Assembly: GCF_903772925.1 (NCBI RefSeq)
Contig: NZ_LR812090.1
Location: 3,680,599-3,744,598, forward strand
Reading direction: 5' to 3'
DNA length: 64,000 nucleotides
Source: Alteromonas macleodii
GTDB taxonomy: Bacteria; Pseudomonadota; Gammaproteobacteria; Enterobacterales; Alteromonadaceae
Within the stretch, counting starts at the first letter, position 1, and each line of letters begins with the position of its first letter. The translations under genes were made by a program, and so were the position numbers. The notes under the pieces are model-generated. The model saw only the letters and a list, made by a program, of their open reading frames with translations, was not told the origin of the DNA and ran no database searches. Shown one piece after another: positions 1 to 9,374 of the stretch.

Positions 1-1504
1 CTTGTTTTGCGGCCATTAGCTTAGCGCGACGGGTTAGCACCATCTTGTGATGATTATCTTCATCATAGCTGATAGCTCCTGAATCATAATCTTTCTCTAA
101 GCCTCCTAATCGGTGCTCGTAGCCAGGGATACCAGGTGTTACCCAAGACCGAGCCATACTTTCAGAGTCTCGCGAGTAAAGACTGTCTGGTTGGGGTAAA
201 ACAGTTTCTTCAGGTGCACTGTGGACGAATAAGTCTTCCGACAAGCGCCAAGACTCAACACTATTTGCTATATAGCCATCTGACAATAGAAACACAGGCG
301 TCATGTACTTAACTGCCAGACTAAAAGCCTTTTGAGCCATGTGAAAACAGTCGCTTGGTGAGGTTGCTGCCAAAACAATAGCGTCGCACTCTCCATGACG
401 GCCGTGCATAGCAGCAAGCAAGTCCGATTGTTCAGTTTTAGTTGGCAACCCTGTGGACGGACCACCACGTTGAATATCAAATATGACCATAGGCAACTCT
501 GCCATTACGGCCAAACCAATGGCTTCCTGCTTTAAATCCAATCCTGGGCCACTGGTACTAGTTAGCGCAAGATTGCCAGCAAATGCTGCACCAATTGCTG
601 CACCAGCTGCCGCAATCTCATCTTCAGACTGAAATACCTTTACGCCATATTGCTTATAATTCGCCAGGGCATGCAGGATATCGGAAGAGGGGGTAATTGG
701 ATAGCTAGCAAAAAACAGATCCTTACCAAGCTTTATCGAAGCAACTACCGCACCGAGAGCTAATGCGTCATTCCCGTTAATATGTCGATAAACGCCCGGC
801 TCCATGTTAGCTTCCGGCACAAAATAGCCCGTGCCAAATAATTCAACCGAATCGGCATAGTTATAACCGGCATTTAAAACGTCTAAGTTACCTTGAAGAA
901 TGGATTCCTTTTTCGAGAACTTGTCTGAAATCCACTGCTCAACTTTTTTTAACGGGCGCTCATACAACCAACATACTATTCCAAGCGCAAACATGTTCCT
1001 AAAACGTAGCGCATCTTTGCGGCCTATATCCAAATGCTCAGTCGTATCGATCGTCAACTTTGTCATCGGAACTTTAATCGTATTAAACGCAGCAATTGAA
1101 TCTGACTCCAAAGGATCATTAGAATAGCCAGCCTTTTTTATGTCTAATTCTTTAAAGTTGTCTTCATTGACAATTAAAGTGCCGCCACGTCGAAGCTGAG
1201 CAATGTTACGTTTTAACGCAGCCGGATTCATTGCAATTAAAACATCCAGCTGATCTGCTGTCGCGGAGATATGATTGCTTGAGAAGCAAAGCTTAAATCC
1301 TGATACCCCAGTAACGGTTCCCGCGGGAGCCCTAATTTCAGCAGGAAAATCTGGAAAGCTACTAATATCGTTTCCAAATTCAGAAGAAACTTGGGCAAGT
1401 CTCTGCCCGATTACCTGCATCCCGTCTCCAGAGTCACCTGAAAACAACACTGTAACTTCTTCGACTTCTTTACGAAGCGTATCTAGCTCTATTAATTCGG
1501 ACAT
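1..1504 (-). CDS. korA: 2-oxoacid:ferredoxin oxidoreductase, alpha subunit (KorA-like), C-terminus cut by window edge
   Basis: The frame opens with ATG at 1504 and stays open to position 1, giving about 501 visible residues. The N-terminus (SGDSGDGMQVIGQRLAQ) is the gamma-type domain found fused to the alpha subunit in KorA-like enzymes. From about residue 235 follows the pyrimidine-binding alpha domain (FFASYPITPSSDILHALA, then SEDEIAAAGAAIGAAFAG and TSTSGPGLDLKQEAIGLA). These enzymes decarboxylate 2-oxoacids to acyl-CoA and reduce ferredoxin in the cytoplasm. The thiamine-diphosphate beta subunit would be expected just left of the window. Only 12 nt separate this start from the stop of the RND pump gene, so it belongs to the same operon. 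Its likely job here is to reduce the ferredoxin at 7441-7788 for the oxygenase or flavoproteins; that role is inference. Confidence 0.88.
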   Translation of the reverse strand, partial: MSELIELDTLRKEVEEVTVLFSGDSGDGMQVIGQRLAQVSSEFGNDISSFPDFPAEIRAPAGTVTGVSGFKLCFSSNHISATADQLDVLIAMNPAALKRNIAQLRRGGTLIVNEDNFKELDIKKAGYSNDPLESDSIAAFNTIKVPMTKLTIDTTEHLDIGRKDALRFRNMFALGIVCWLYERPLKKVEQWISDKFSKKESILQGNLDVLNAGYNYADSVELFGTGYFVPEANMEPGVYRHINGNDALALGAVVASIKLGKDLFFASYPITPSSDILHALANYKQYGVKVFQSEDEIAAAGAAIGAAFAGNLALTSTSGPGLDLKQEAIGLAVMAELPMVIFDIQRGGPSTGLPTKTEQSDLLAAMHGRHGECDAIVLAATSPSDCFHMAQKAFSLAVKYMTPVFLLSDGYIANSVESWRLSEDLFVHSAPEETVLPQPDSLYSRDSESMARSWVTPGIPGYEHRLGGLEKDYDSGAISYDEDNHHKMVLTRRAKLMAAKQ

Positions 1505-1516
1505 GTCTTTCCCTAC

Positions 1517-4500
1517 TCATTGTGTCATAGATGTTGGTGATAACCACGTGTAAAGCACAGGCACCATAATCAAGCTAATCAATGTCGACACTATCATTCC
1601 TCCTATGATTACCCACGCAAGTGGAGACCAAGTTAAGCTTCCTTGTAATGCAATTGGAAGAAGGCTAAACACCGTGGTCAAGCTAGTTAAAATAATAGGA
1701 GTAAGCCTAGTTTTGCATGCTTCGAGACAAGCCTGAGTTCTACATCCTGTGTTCTCAGTTAATTGGTTAGCAGTATCAATTAAGATAATGGAATTGTTGA
1801 CGACTATTCCAATTAGACCTGCTAAACCTAAAAAAGCCATAAAGGAAAAAGAATACCCTGTAAAGTAAAGGGCCAGTATTGCCCCGGATATTGCAAATGG
1901 AATGGATACAAAAACAATTACTGGTTGTGAAAAGGAACGAAACTGAAATACCAAAACAGTAAAAATACCAAACAATGCAATAATTACGGATTTAATCAGC
2001 CCTCTAAAGGCTTCATCTCTGGACTCTCTTTCCCCTCCGAACTTAAATCTAACGCCAGTGGGCAAATCAAATTCTGATAGTTTTTGCTGTATCGTTTGAG
2101 TAATTGCTTCAACATTATGTGTACCGTAAACGTCGGCAGTAATTTTGGCCGAACGCTGGCTGTTATAGTGCTGTATCTCTGCAGGTTCAGCTGTCAATTC
2201 TATACTGGCTACCTGTGACAGAGGTATCAGTTGGTCATTGTTATTTGGGACCATGATATTAGAAAGATCAGCTAACTTAGCACCTTCTGCCGCTGCCATG
2301 CGCACCACAATCTTGAAACTGTCACCATAATTGTCCTGAAAATCTCCAACATGCAGTCCAACTAGGCTCATACGCACGACTTGGTCAATACTTGAAATGG
2401 ATACGCCAGCCTGCGCCGCGCGCCCTCTATCAATATTCAATTTTAGCGTGAGCTTCTCTTCGCCTACAGGATTTAAAACATTATGGATACCATTAAGACC
2501 AGCTAAGAGCGATTCAATATCTTTGGAAACTGATTGCAGAACGACAAAATCATCGCCAAAAAGGTACACCACGATAGGTGCCTCTATTGCAGCGCCTTGC
2601 TGAAAATTCTTAAGTGTGACTTCTGCCCCAGTAAAGTTGTCCAATCTCTCTCTCAAAGATCGAACCACTTGCCAATACTGGCTATAGTTATGCGTATCTA
2701 CCTGAACAAAAATTTGCGCTTGGTTAGGTTGTTCAGCCAGTGGCGTTTCAGAATAATATATTCGTGGATTTCCGCGGCCTATATTGGTTGCATAACTCGC
2801 TACATTAGGAAATTCAGCTAAGATAGCTTCTACTTCTGCCGCAGTACTAGCGGTTTGTTTTAGATTGCTGTTAGGAGGCAGTTTAATGTTGACAAGAAAA
2901 CGGTCATTTTCAGCCTTGGGGAACAGACTAACGCCGACATTACTAAATAGCGACAAGGTACTAATGAAGGCTATTAGTATAAGCAAAATAAATAGCTTGG
3001 ACCTGCCTAACACAAAGCTTAGAAATGACTGATAAGGTCCATTTGTAAAGGCTAAAAGCAATCTGGACGCCAGCTTAATATTATAGGTATGTGCCTTTTG
3101 GCTATTTCGTCTCAGCGAAAACTTATTGAACCAATTAACCATCAATGGCGTTAACAATAGCCCCATAAACATAGAAGCTATCAAAGTGTACATAACGGTC
3201 AGAGGTAAAGATCGAATGAAACTTCCTGCATTAGTCTGCATGGCTAACACAGGTAAGAAGGCAAGCAATGTAGTCAAAGTTCCGCTTACCACTGCACTAC
3301 TAATTTTAGTAGTTCCCTTCTTTGCCGCCAACTTAACATCCTGGTGACGAGACATCTGTTGGGCGATACTGTCAGTTACAACAATAGCATTGTCGACCAG
3401 TAATCCTAGAGCGATTATCAAACCAATAATAGACATCTGTTCAATGCCAAAATTAGAAAGGTCTAGTAACCCGAATCCGATAAGGATAGAAATGGGGATA
3501 ACGGAAATGACAATAATCATGTTCCGAACTCCCATAAACAGAAATACGATTGCACCTACCAACAATAGTCCTGTCAACAAACTCCCAAAAAATTCATTCA
3601 ATCTTTTTGTGACACTTTTAGACTGGTCCATGACCACCTGCGCCTCAATATGGTTCGGCAAAGTTTGTTTAAAACTATCTAGTTCCCTTTGCACTGAACG
3701 TTTGATGTTATATATATTGGTGCCTTCATTCTGCATGGCTGTGATAAAAATGCTGCGTTGCCCGTTATATCGAGCAACATATTCGAATTCAGCATCAATA
3801 AATTCGACATCTGCTATATCTTTGAGATAGATAGGCTGACCATTTAATGCATATATAACCGTTGTACGAATGGCATCAATATCGACATATTTCCCGCTGG
3901 TTTTAAGTGTAAACCTCCTGCCTTGAACATTTACATGTCCACCTGGTAAATTCTCAGCTTCGCCTCTAATTGCCGCCAATGCATCAGACAGCCTAAAACC
4001 AAAATATTTTACACGCTCAAAATCTACCGTTATTTGAATTTGCTGATCTGGAATACCCCATACTTCAGACTTTTTAATACCGTTAACGCTTTCCAGAATT
4101 TTTTCAAACCTTTCCGCATAAAGTCGCAATTCCCGATATGAAGCTGATTCTGAAATCAACGCGAATTGAAAAATGTTGACATCGCTAGGAGATAATTTCT
4201 TCACTTCTAGCTTAGTCAAAGTATCTGGAAGCCTATCGCTCATCTGAGCTAATGCAGAGACCAAATCATCGTATTTCTCGTCCGGCTCAGTGCCATAATT
4301 AAACTCAACTCTCTGCGTCACCAATCCATTGCTGATATTAGTGCGCACCTCCTTCAAATCTTCTATCTCATTAATAGCCTCTTCCATAGGATCTGCGATG
4401 AGTTGTTCCATATCTTGTGTATCTGTGCCTGGGCTCAATGCAACGATGTAATTGATCGGAAAAGACAACTGCGGATCTTCAGAGCGTGGCATAGTCAAGA

Positions 4501-4585
4501 AAGAAACCAGACCCAAAAATATGAATGTCACTATCAGTACTAAGCTAAATCGATAATTGTCGAGTGCACTGCTTACAAGTTTCAT
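1517..4585 (-). CDS. RND-family efflux pump permease
   Basis: This 1022-residue inner-membrane protein has the full-length AcrB/MexB-like RND architecture. It starts with one N-terminal membrane helix, then the motif MPRSEDPQLSFP, a large periplasmic porter domain, a central membrane block (about 335-540, including GLLVDNAIVVTDSI in the proton-relay helix), a second periplasmic domain and a C-terminal membrane block (about 850-1015). It uses the proton gradient to move small molecules out through a periplasmic adaptor. The adaptor gene lies directly upstream (4637-5695). No outer-membrane TolC-type gene is nearby, so a host channel is probably used. In this operon the likely cargo is the cluster product or a toxic intermediate; this is inferred from position only. 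Confidence 0.9.
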   Translation of the reverse strand: MKLVSSALDNYRFSLVLIVTFIFLGLVSFLTMPRSEDPQLSFPINYIVALSPGTDTQDMEQLIADPMEEAINEIEDLKEVRTNISNGLVTQRVEFNYGTEPDEKYDDLVSALAQMSDRLPDTLTKLEVKKLSPSDVNIFQFALISESASYRELRLYAERFEKILESVNGIKKSEVWGIPDQQIQITVDFERVKYFGFRLSDALAAIRGEAENLPGGHVNVQGRRFTLKTSGKYVDIDAIRTTVIYALNGQPIYLKDIADVEFIDAEFEYVARYNGQRSIFITAMQNEGTNIYNIKRSVQRELDSFKQTLPNHIEAQVVMDQSKSVTKRLNEFFGSLLTGLLLVGAIVFLFMGVRNMIIVISVIPISILIGFGLLDLSNFGIEQMSIIGLIIALGLLVDNAIVVTDSIAQQMSRHQDVKLAAKKGTTKISSAVVSGTLTTLLAFLPVLAMQTNAGSFIRSLPLTVMYTLIASMFMGLLLTPLMVNWFNKFSLRRNSQKAHTYNIKLASRLLLAFTNGPYQSFLSFVLGRSKLFILLILIAFISTLSLFSNVGVSLFPKAENDRFLVNIKLPPNSNLKQTASTAAEVEAILAEFPNVASYATNIGRGNPRIYYSETPLAEQPNQAQIFVQVDTHNYSQYWQVVRSLRERLDNFTGAEVTLKNFQQGAAIEAPIVVYLFGDDFVVLQSVSKDIESLLAGLNGIHNVLNPVGEEKLTLKLNIDRGRAAQAGVSISSIDQVVRMSLVGLHVGDFQDNYGDSFKIVVRMAAAEGAKLADLSNIMVPNNNDQLIPLSQVASIELTAEPAEIQHYNSQRSAKITADVYGTHNVEAITQTIQQKLSEFDLPTGVRFKFGGERESRDEAFRGLIKSVIIALFGIFTVLVFQFRSFSQPVIVFVSIPFAISGAILALYFTGYSFSFMAFLGLAGLIGIVVNNSIILIDTANQLTENTGCRTQACLEACKTRLTPIILTSLTTVFSLLPIALQGSLTWSPLAWVIIGGMIVSTLISLIMVPVLYTWLSPTSMTQ

Positions 4586-4636
4586 AGTATTAGTAGTCTT
4601 ATTTGTTGAACATCAATGAATCAAAAAAGGCACAAC

Positions 4637-5695
4637 TTAATATTGCCTAACTAAAACCTTTTCCCCATCAGCTAAATAGCTAGCCCCCCTTGTAACTTGG
4701 TGCTGCACGCCTTGGAGATTGTCGAGGCTAGCAATATGATCGTCTGTAAAGAATGAAATTGCCGTTTTCATTCTTTTTACTACTTGCGTTTCTTCGTCAT
4801 AAGCAAAGAATATGGCCTTTCTATCTTCAACCGAAATCAATGAGTCGAAATCTATGTATGTGTAGGTATTTTCGTCCTGAGGGAATAAATCGACACTAAC
4901 CAAATAGCCAACCCTAAAACTATCTATGGGTTCGTCAATCTTAACCTCCACTTGGAATAAGCCATTATTGCCATCTGATTGCGAAGAGATACGGCTTACT
5001 TTGCCTGTGAATATATCCCCCCGATAAGCGCCTACACTAACCTTTGCTTCATCTCCCAAGTTCAACTTGACCACGTCGTAGTCCGGCACTTGGACCTGTG
5101 CCAGCCACCCATCTTGATCGGCAGACACTATGAAAATTGTTTGTTTCGCCGCGACCAGTTCGTTTTCCTCAATTCTGCGTTCCAAGACGATTCCGGCGTG
5201 TGGGGCCAATATCGTCGATAAACTTTGGTCAAATTTGGCAATGTTTAAGTCTGAAACAGCAGTCTCATACCTATTTTTACTGTGCTGATAATCAGATTCA
5301 GAAATAAGCCTTTGCCGAAAAAGATTTCTATCTCTTTCCCAATCACTCTCAACAGTCCTCAAAGCTGATTCTCTACTATTAACTTTCGCGACGATTTCTC
5401 GTTTGTCTAAACGTGCCAGCAGTTGGCCAGCCTGCAATATGTCCCCTTTATCAACATAAATCTTTTCAACTAGACCACCTATGTTGAAAGCCAGTCGAAT
5501 TCTGGTGTTATGAATTAGAATGCCTGTAGAATGGATGGGCTTCTCTGATTTCCCCCTTACTACAGGGCGAATTTCTACCGCTCTTAACTTGTCTACTTCT
5601 TCGGCATAAAGGCTGTTAGAGGAAGTCACGCCTACTACAACTGATATATATGCAATATACGAAAAAAGTTGTTGATAAAAATTTGCCCATTTCAT
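4637..5695 (-). CDS. RND periplasmic adaptor (membrane fusion protein, HlyD/AcrA family)
   Basis: The 352-residue protein begins with a signal/anchor segment (about residues 10-28) and then shows the adaptor order. First comes a half-lipoyl segment (LAFNIGGLVEKIYVDKGDIL), then a coiled-coil hairpin (about 100-155, rich in charged residues and R/E/L), the second lipoyl half (ILAPHAGIVLERRIEENELV) and beta-barrel domains. Such proteins bridge an inner-membrane RND pump and an outer-membrane channel. It lies 51 nt upstream of the pump gene and 20 nt downstream of the flavoprotein gene, so it is co-transcribed with the biosynthetic genes. No lipobox cysteine is visible, so it is probably held by its N-terminal helix or is soluble in the periplasm. 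Confidence 0.88.
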   Translation of the reverse strand: MKWANFYQQLFSYIAYISVVVGVTSSNSLYAEEVDKLRAVEIRPVVRGKSEKPIHSTGILIHNTRIRLAFNIGGLVEKIYVDKGDILQAGQLLARLDKREIVAKVNSRESALRTVESDWERDRNLFRQRLISESDYQHSKNRYETAVSDLNIAKFDQSLSTILAPHAGIVLERRIEENELVAAKQTIFIVSADQDGWLAQVQVPDYDVVKLNLGDEAKVSVGAYRGDIFTGKVSRISSQSDGNNGLFQVEVKIDEPIDSFRVGYLVSVDLFPQDENTYTYIDFDSLISVEDRKAIFFAYDEETQVVKRMKTAISFFTDDHIASLDNLQGVQHQVTRGASYLADGEKVLVRQY

Positions 5696-5715
5696 GTCTA
5701 CTTACCTTTTAGAAA

Positions 5716-7359
5716 CTACGCAGGTTCACCGGCGGCCCTTTTGTTCTTCCCTAATACTTCCATTCTTACCTTACGGCCTAATATTGCACTGGCAGCTTCC
5801 AAACCACCTGTCATAGCCCCAAATATCCCATGGCCTGAACGTGTTGAAGCTCCACAAAGATAAAGCCCTTTCACATCAGTCTTTTCGCTTGGTCTACGGT
5901 GTAGGAATTGTTCTGGGGTAAAGGCAATACCGTAGGAAGTGCCCTCGCTAGAGCCGATAAATCGTGTAACCGAAAAAGGTGTTGAAATATCTAAATACAC
6001 AATGTGTTCAGCTAACCCAGGGATCACTCTCTCGGACTCCTGAATTAGCTGCTTGGCATACCAATCCTTCTTCTTCAGATACTCGGGGTTTTTACGATAA
6101 CTTCCATCATCAACTTCTTGTTGCGTCAATCCCCAAGACTCTGGTGCGCTAGGCACCACGGACATAAGTTGCAGGTTATAAATACCTTCCGGCGCAAGGT
6201 TAGAATTATCTGGATCTTTTAATGTTGCGTTACCGATAAATACATGTGGATTCTCTGGGAACTTTCCGTCAAAAATTTCTTTGTAGGCTTTTTCATAATC
6301 GTACCCAGGATAAATTCTGTAGTTGGTATTCTTATGTCCTTTCGCCTTCATATCTAAATCTACTCCTAGATATACAATTGCCATAGAAGGTGACATTTCG
6401 TAGCCCTTGGTTTTTTCAATTGTTTTGTTCGAAAGGTATTGAGAGTCTACAAGTTTGAGCAGTGTCTGCTTAATGTCAGAGTTTGCGATTACATTGTCAG
6501 AGTAAACCTTACGCGTGCCAAGTTTCTTATTCTCGAATTCAACACCTTTGACTCGACCATTTTCAACTAAGATTTTAGTGACCTTTGAGCGCAGTAAGAT
6601 TTTTCCACCATTACGTTCTACTGCTTCACCTAACTTGTCAGAGAACAGCTGCCCACCACCAGATGGATAATAGGACCCTTGCAAGAAATGATTCGTCACA
6701 CCTGCATGGCCAGCCATACTCGCTCGACTGGGTGGCTGGTGGTATACACCAAGCTGGGCAGTTAGTATCGCTCTAAGCTTGGTATTCTGGGTGCAAGTAT
6801 TGAGAAACGTTTCAACAGTACAGTTAGCGTACCTAAGCAGCATTAGCGACTTAGGGAGTACCCATAACGCAGACATGGGATTCGAATGGATACCCATAAA
6901 ATCCCACACCTGTTGAAGGAACTTAAAGTACCTTTGGATGCCCTTCTTCTCTTCGGGGAATTCATCCAGGAGTTTTTGTTTGAACTTTTCAAAACCACGA
7001 GGAATACCGAAGGTAAAATCAGGGAAACAAAGGGTATCGAACCCCTCGGGATCTTGTTCCAGAAAGTTGATTTCATCCATATCAATACCAGCTCCCTCTA
7101 GAATTCGAGGGATCAAGCCTCCTTTCCCGCAATCACCTATATAGTGCAAGCCCACATCAAATTCGTAGGACTTACCATGGCGATGAAATACAGTTGCACA
7201 GCCACCTAACTGGTAGTGCATTTCGAGAACTAATACTTTCTTACCCCTGTTAGCCAAAGTAGCAGCCGCTGTCAAACCGCCAATTCCAGCACCTACAACT
7301 ATCACGTCGTAGTGCTCATCAGCTAACTCCTTCACCCTATCTTTTTTAACGTTTTCCAT
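5716..7359 (-). CDS. FAD-dependent oxidoreductase, CrtI/RetSat (phytoene desaturase-like) family, flavoprotein 3
   Basis: The 547-residue protein has an N-terminal dinucleotide-binding motif (VVGAGIGGLTAAATL, glycines 23, 25 and 28), followed by VLEMHYQLGGCATVF and a conserved FDVGLHYIG segment. The C-terminal FAD motif is LYLCGASTRSGHGIFGAMTG. This is the carotenoid desaturase / retinol saturase superfamily, which removes or adds hydrogen across C-C bonds of polyene chains. Of the three flavoproteins in the operon it looks closest to the RetSat-like branch, judging by length and the GLHYIG motif. No carotenoid genes (crtB, crtE) are nearby, so a carotenoid substrate is unlikely. An ACP-bound or released unsaturated acyl chain is the plausible substrate, by inference from the ketosynthase and ACP in the same operon. 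Confidence 0.82.
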   Translation of the reverse strand: MENVKKDRVKELADEHYDVIVVGAGIGGLTAAATLANRGKKVLVLEMHYQLGGCATVFHRHGKSYEFDVGLHYIGDCGKGGLIPRILEGAGIDMDEINFLEQDPEGFDTLCFPDFTFGIPRGFEKFKQKLLDEFPEEKKGIQRYFKFLQQVWDFMGIHSNPMSALWVLPKSLMLLRYANCTVETFLNTCTQNTKLRAILTAQLGVYHQPPSRASMAGHAGVTNHFLQGSYYPSGGGQLFSDKLGEAVERNGGKILLRSKVTKILVENGRVKGVEFENKKLGTRKVYSDNVIANSDIKQTLLKLVDSQYLSNKTIEKTKGYEMSPSMAIVYLGVDLDMKAKGHKNTNYRIYPGYDYEKAYKEIFDGKFPENPHVFIGNATLKDPDNSNLAPEGIYNLQLMSVVPSAPESWGLTQQEVDDGSYRKNPEYLKKKDWYAKQLIQESERVIPGLAEHIVYLDISTPFSVTRFIGSSEGTSYGIAFTPEQFLHRRPSEKTDVKGLYLCGASTRSGHGIFGAMTGGLEAASAILGRKVRMEVLGKNKRAAGEPA

Positions 7360-7440
7360 TCTCGACCTATAAATTTTTAGTGTAACTTATGAGTATCAAA
7401 GCAGAATATCCAATAGAGATAATCGCAACAAAATGCCCGC

Positions 7441-7788
7441 CTAAGCGGAGAGCTCCTTAACTGGAATACGTTCCAACAACGCCAGTTTGTCAGGTTTACC
7501 GCTCCAGGATTTATAATCGTCCATAGGAGCTTTTGGCTCTAAAATTTCTGGCCATTCTTGAGCAAGTTCAGCATTGATTTGAATAAATGTTTGCGCCTCA
7601 TCTGGCAATTCACTTTCTGCAAAAATGGCTTCTTCTGGGCACTCAGGTACACACAAGCCACAATCCACACATTCCTCAGGATCAATAACTAAAAAGTTGC
7701 TGCCTTCTCGGAACGCGTCTGCAGGACAAATGTCTACACACGCGGTATGTTTGCAATTAATGCATTTATCTGTAACGACAAAGGTCAT
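7441..7788 (-). CDS. fdxA: 7Fe-type ferredoxin (FdxA-like)
   Basis: The 115-residue protein closely resembles Azotobacter ferredoxin I in layout. Cysteines lie at 9, 12, 17, 21 and at 40, 43, 46, 50, followed by a helical tail of about 65 residues (FIQINAELAQEWPEI). In the ferredoxin I pattern, the equivalents of Cys9, 17 and 50 hold a [3Fe-4S] cluster, while 21, 40, 43 and 46 hold a [4Fe-4S] cluster. It carries single electrons in the cytoplasm. A good Shine-Dalgarno (GAGGGGAAG) precedes the start. It lies between two flavoprotein genes of the biosynthetic run. With KorA at the operon end, it could pass electrons from 2-oxoacid oxidation to the diiron oxygenase or flavoproteins. The family call is secure; the partner is inferred. 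Confidence 0.9.
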   Translation of the reverse strand: MTFVVTDKCINCKHTACVDICPADAFREGSNFLVIDPEECVDCGLCVPECPEEAIFAESELPDEAQTFIQINAELAQEWPEILEPKAPMDDYKSWSGKPDKLALLERIPVKELSA

Positions 7789-7813
7789 ATATCTTCCCCT
7801 CTATGAATAGAAA

Positions 7814-9337
7814 CTAAAAGTAACGGTCTACTAACACTCTCGAAGACAACATGGTGCCGATGAAGCCAGCACCAGGAAATGTCCAAGCACCTACTTGATA
7901 TAACCCTTTGACCGGATACTTCTGTGGAAAGCGTCTAAACAGTCCTGACTGATTTATATTCTGCTCAAAGCCATAAATAGCACCACCTGGGTTGTTGGTG
8001 AACTTTGTCATCGTTCTCGGAGAACCGGCTTCACAAACTTCGATATGCTCTCTTAAAGAGGGGATTTTCTTCTCAGCTCTGGCGATTAAAGATTCGGTAA
8101 GTTCTTGCTTCTTCTTTCTATAATCCATCTTAGAAAGAGTGTGCCAATTATCCTTACCAATTAATGTGAACAGGCCCAAACTCGATTTTCCTTCAGGCAC
8201 CAAACTATCGTCAACATTAGAAAAATAGTTTATTGACCAGCCGGTTTCATCGCCAAATACTTCACCGTTCTGGACCTTACTAAACTGCGCGACCTGGCAA
8301 CTTTCTGGCGCAAAAAAACGAATATATTCAGCCTTATGAACGCCTAATTCCTGTAACGTGCAATCGAGTCCTAGGTAGACCTGAAAGCCTGATATAGACG
8401 TTTTCAAACCCTCTAGATTTTGCGTAAACTTAGTGCTGAATTTATCGCGTCCAATCATGTCGACAACCGCGTAAGGGCTTATGTTGGACACCACTTTCTT
8501 AGCTTTTATCAAGCCATGTTTTTTGGTCTTGACGCCCTCGATCCTGTTTTTTTGATTTACCACAATTTGAGAAACCGGGGTAGAAAGCAGCACATTGCCG
8601 TCATGTTCCTGAATGACTTCAACTAATGCGTTTGACAGTTCTTGCGAGCCGCCTTTGACTGAATAACCACCATTTTCCAGATAATCTATAAAAGGGTACG
8701 AAAAATAGCCGAAGGCCAACTTCTTGGCTGGTAAACCATAATAGCTCCACTGTGCAGAAAGTGTCGCTTTTAGCCTTTCATTGTTAGTGTAGCGAGAGAA
8801 AAAATCATCGACAGTGTCGTGTTCATATTTCAATATGCGCCTATTGAAAAATGGTACTGACATCATTCTCAGCCAAAATGGTTTTTTTGAATATAAAAAC
8901 CCAGACAAGTCTTTATAGTTCTTTTTTGCTTCAGCAAAAAGCCTGATGATATTATCCCGCTCCTCAGGAAAGTACTTAAAGAGCTGTTCCTTATAATCCT
9001 CAATATCACGATGCTTTGCTTTTATATCAATATCACCATATTGGAACTGATAAAGCCTCTCGTGTTTCAAAAAGGTGACTTTGTCAGCGACGCCGCAATC
9101 TTCAATGACTTTAAAAGAATTAGCGCCTTTGACTACACCATCAAATGAATGAAGAGACACATCAAACTCAAAATCCTTGCGCTTAAAATTTGTTGCATAG
9201 CCTCCTGGGATATTGTGCTTATCTAAAATAAGCACTTTCTTACCCTTTTTCGCCATGAGTGAGCCGGCTGATAAAGCCCCTAGCCCTGCTCCAACAAAAA
9301 TAACGTCATAAGTATTTTCTAATGTAGAGTTTGTCAT
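7814..9337 (-). CDS. FAD-dependent oxidoreductase, CrtI (phytoene desaturase-like) family, flavoprotein 2
   Basis: The protein has 507 residues, a normal length for bacterial CrtI-type enzymes. The N-terminal FAD motif is VGAGLGALSAG (around 15-24), followed by VLILDKHNIPGGYATNFKR and FEFDVSLHSFDG. The C-terminal motif YQVGAWTFPGAGFIGTM occupies the site of the second flavin-binding signature. The family desaturates, isomerises or saturates long conjugated or unconjugated acyl/isoprenoid chains. It is clearly paralogous to the genes at 5716-7359 and 10962-12482 (shared PGGYA and SLH motifs). It stands 37 nt after the ketoreductase gene and 25 nt before the ferredoxin gene. The substrate is unknown; an unsaturated ACP-derived chain is inferred from the neighbours. 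Confidence 0.82.
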   Translation of the reverse strand: MTNSTLENTYDVIFVGAGLGALSAGSLMAKKGKKVLILDKHNIPGGYATNFKRKDFEFDVSLHSFDGVVKGANSFKVIEDCGVADKVTFLKHERLYQFQYGDIDIKAKHRDIEDYKEQLFKYFPEERDNIIRLFAEAKKNYKDLSGFLYSKKPFWLRMMSVPFFNRRILKYEHDTVDDFFSRYTNNERLKATLSAQWSYYGLPAKKLAFGYFSYPFIDYLENGGYSVKGGSQELSNALVEVIQEHDGNVLLSTPVSQIVVNQKNRIEGVKTKKHGLIKAKKVVSNISPYAVVDMIGRDKFSTKFTQNLEGLKTSISGFQVYLGLDCTLQELGVHKAEYIRFFAPESCQVAQFSKVQNGEVFGDETGWSINYFSNVDDSLVPEGKSSLGLFTLIGKDNWHTLSKMDYRKKKQELTESLIARAEKKIPSLREHIEVCEAGSPRTMTKFTNNPGGAIYGFEQNINQSGLFRRFPQKYPVKGLYQVGAWTFPGAGFIGTMLSSRVLVDRYF

Positions 9338-9374
9338 ACTGCCGATATTCCCTGAATCTTTATCTATTGTTTAA

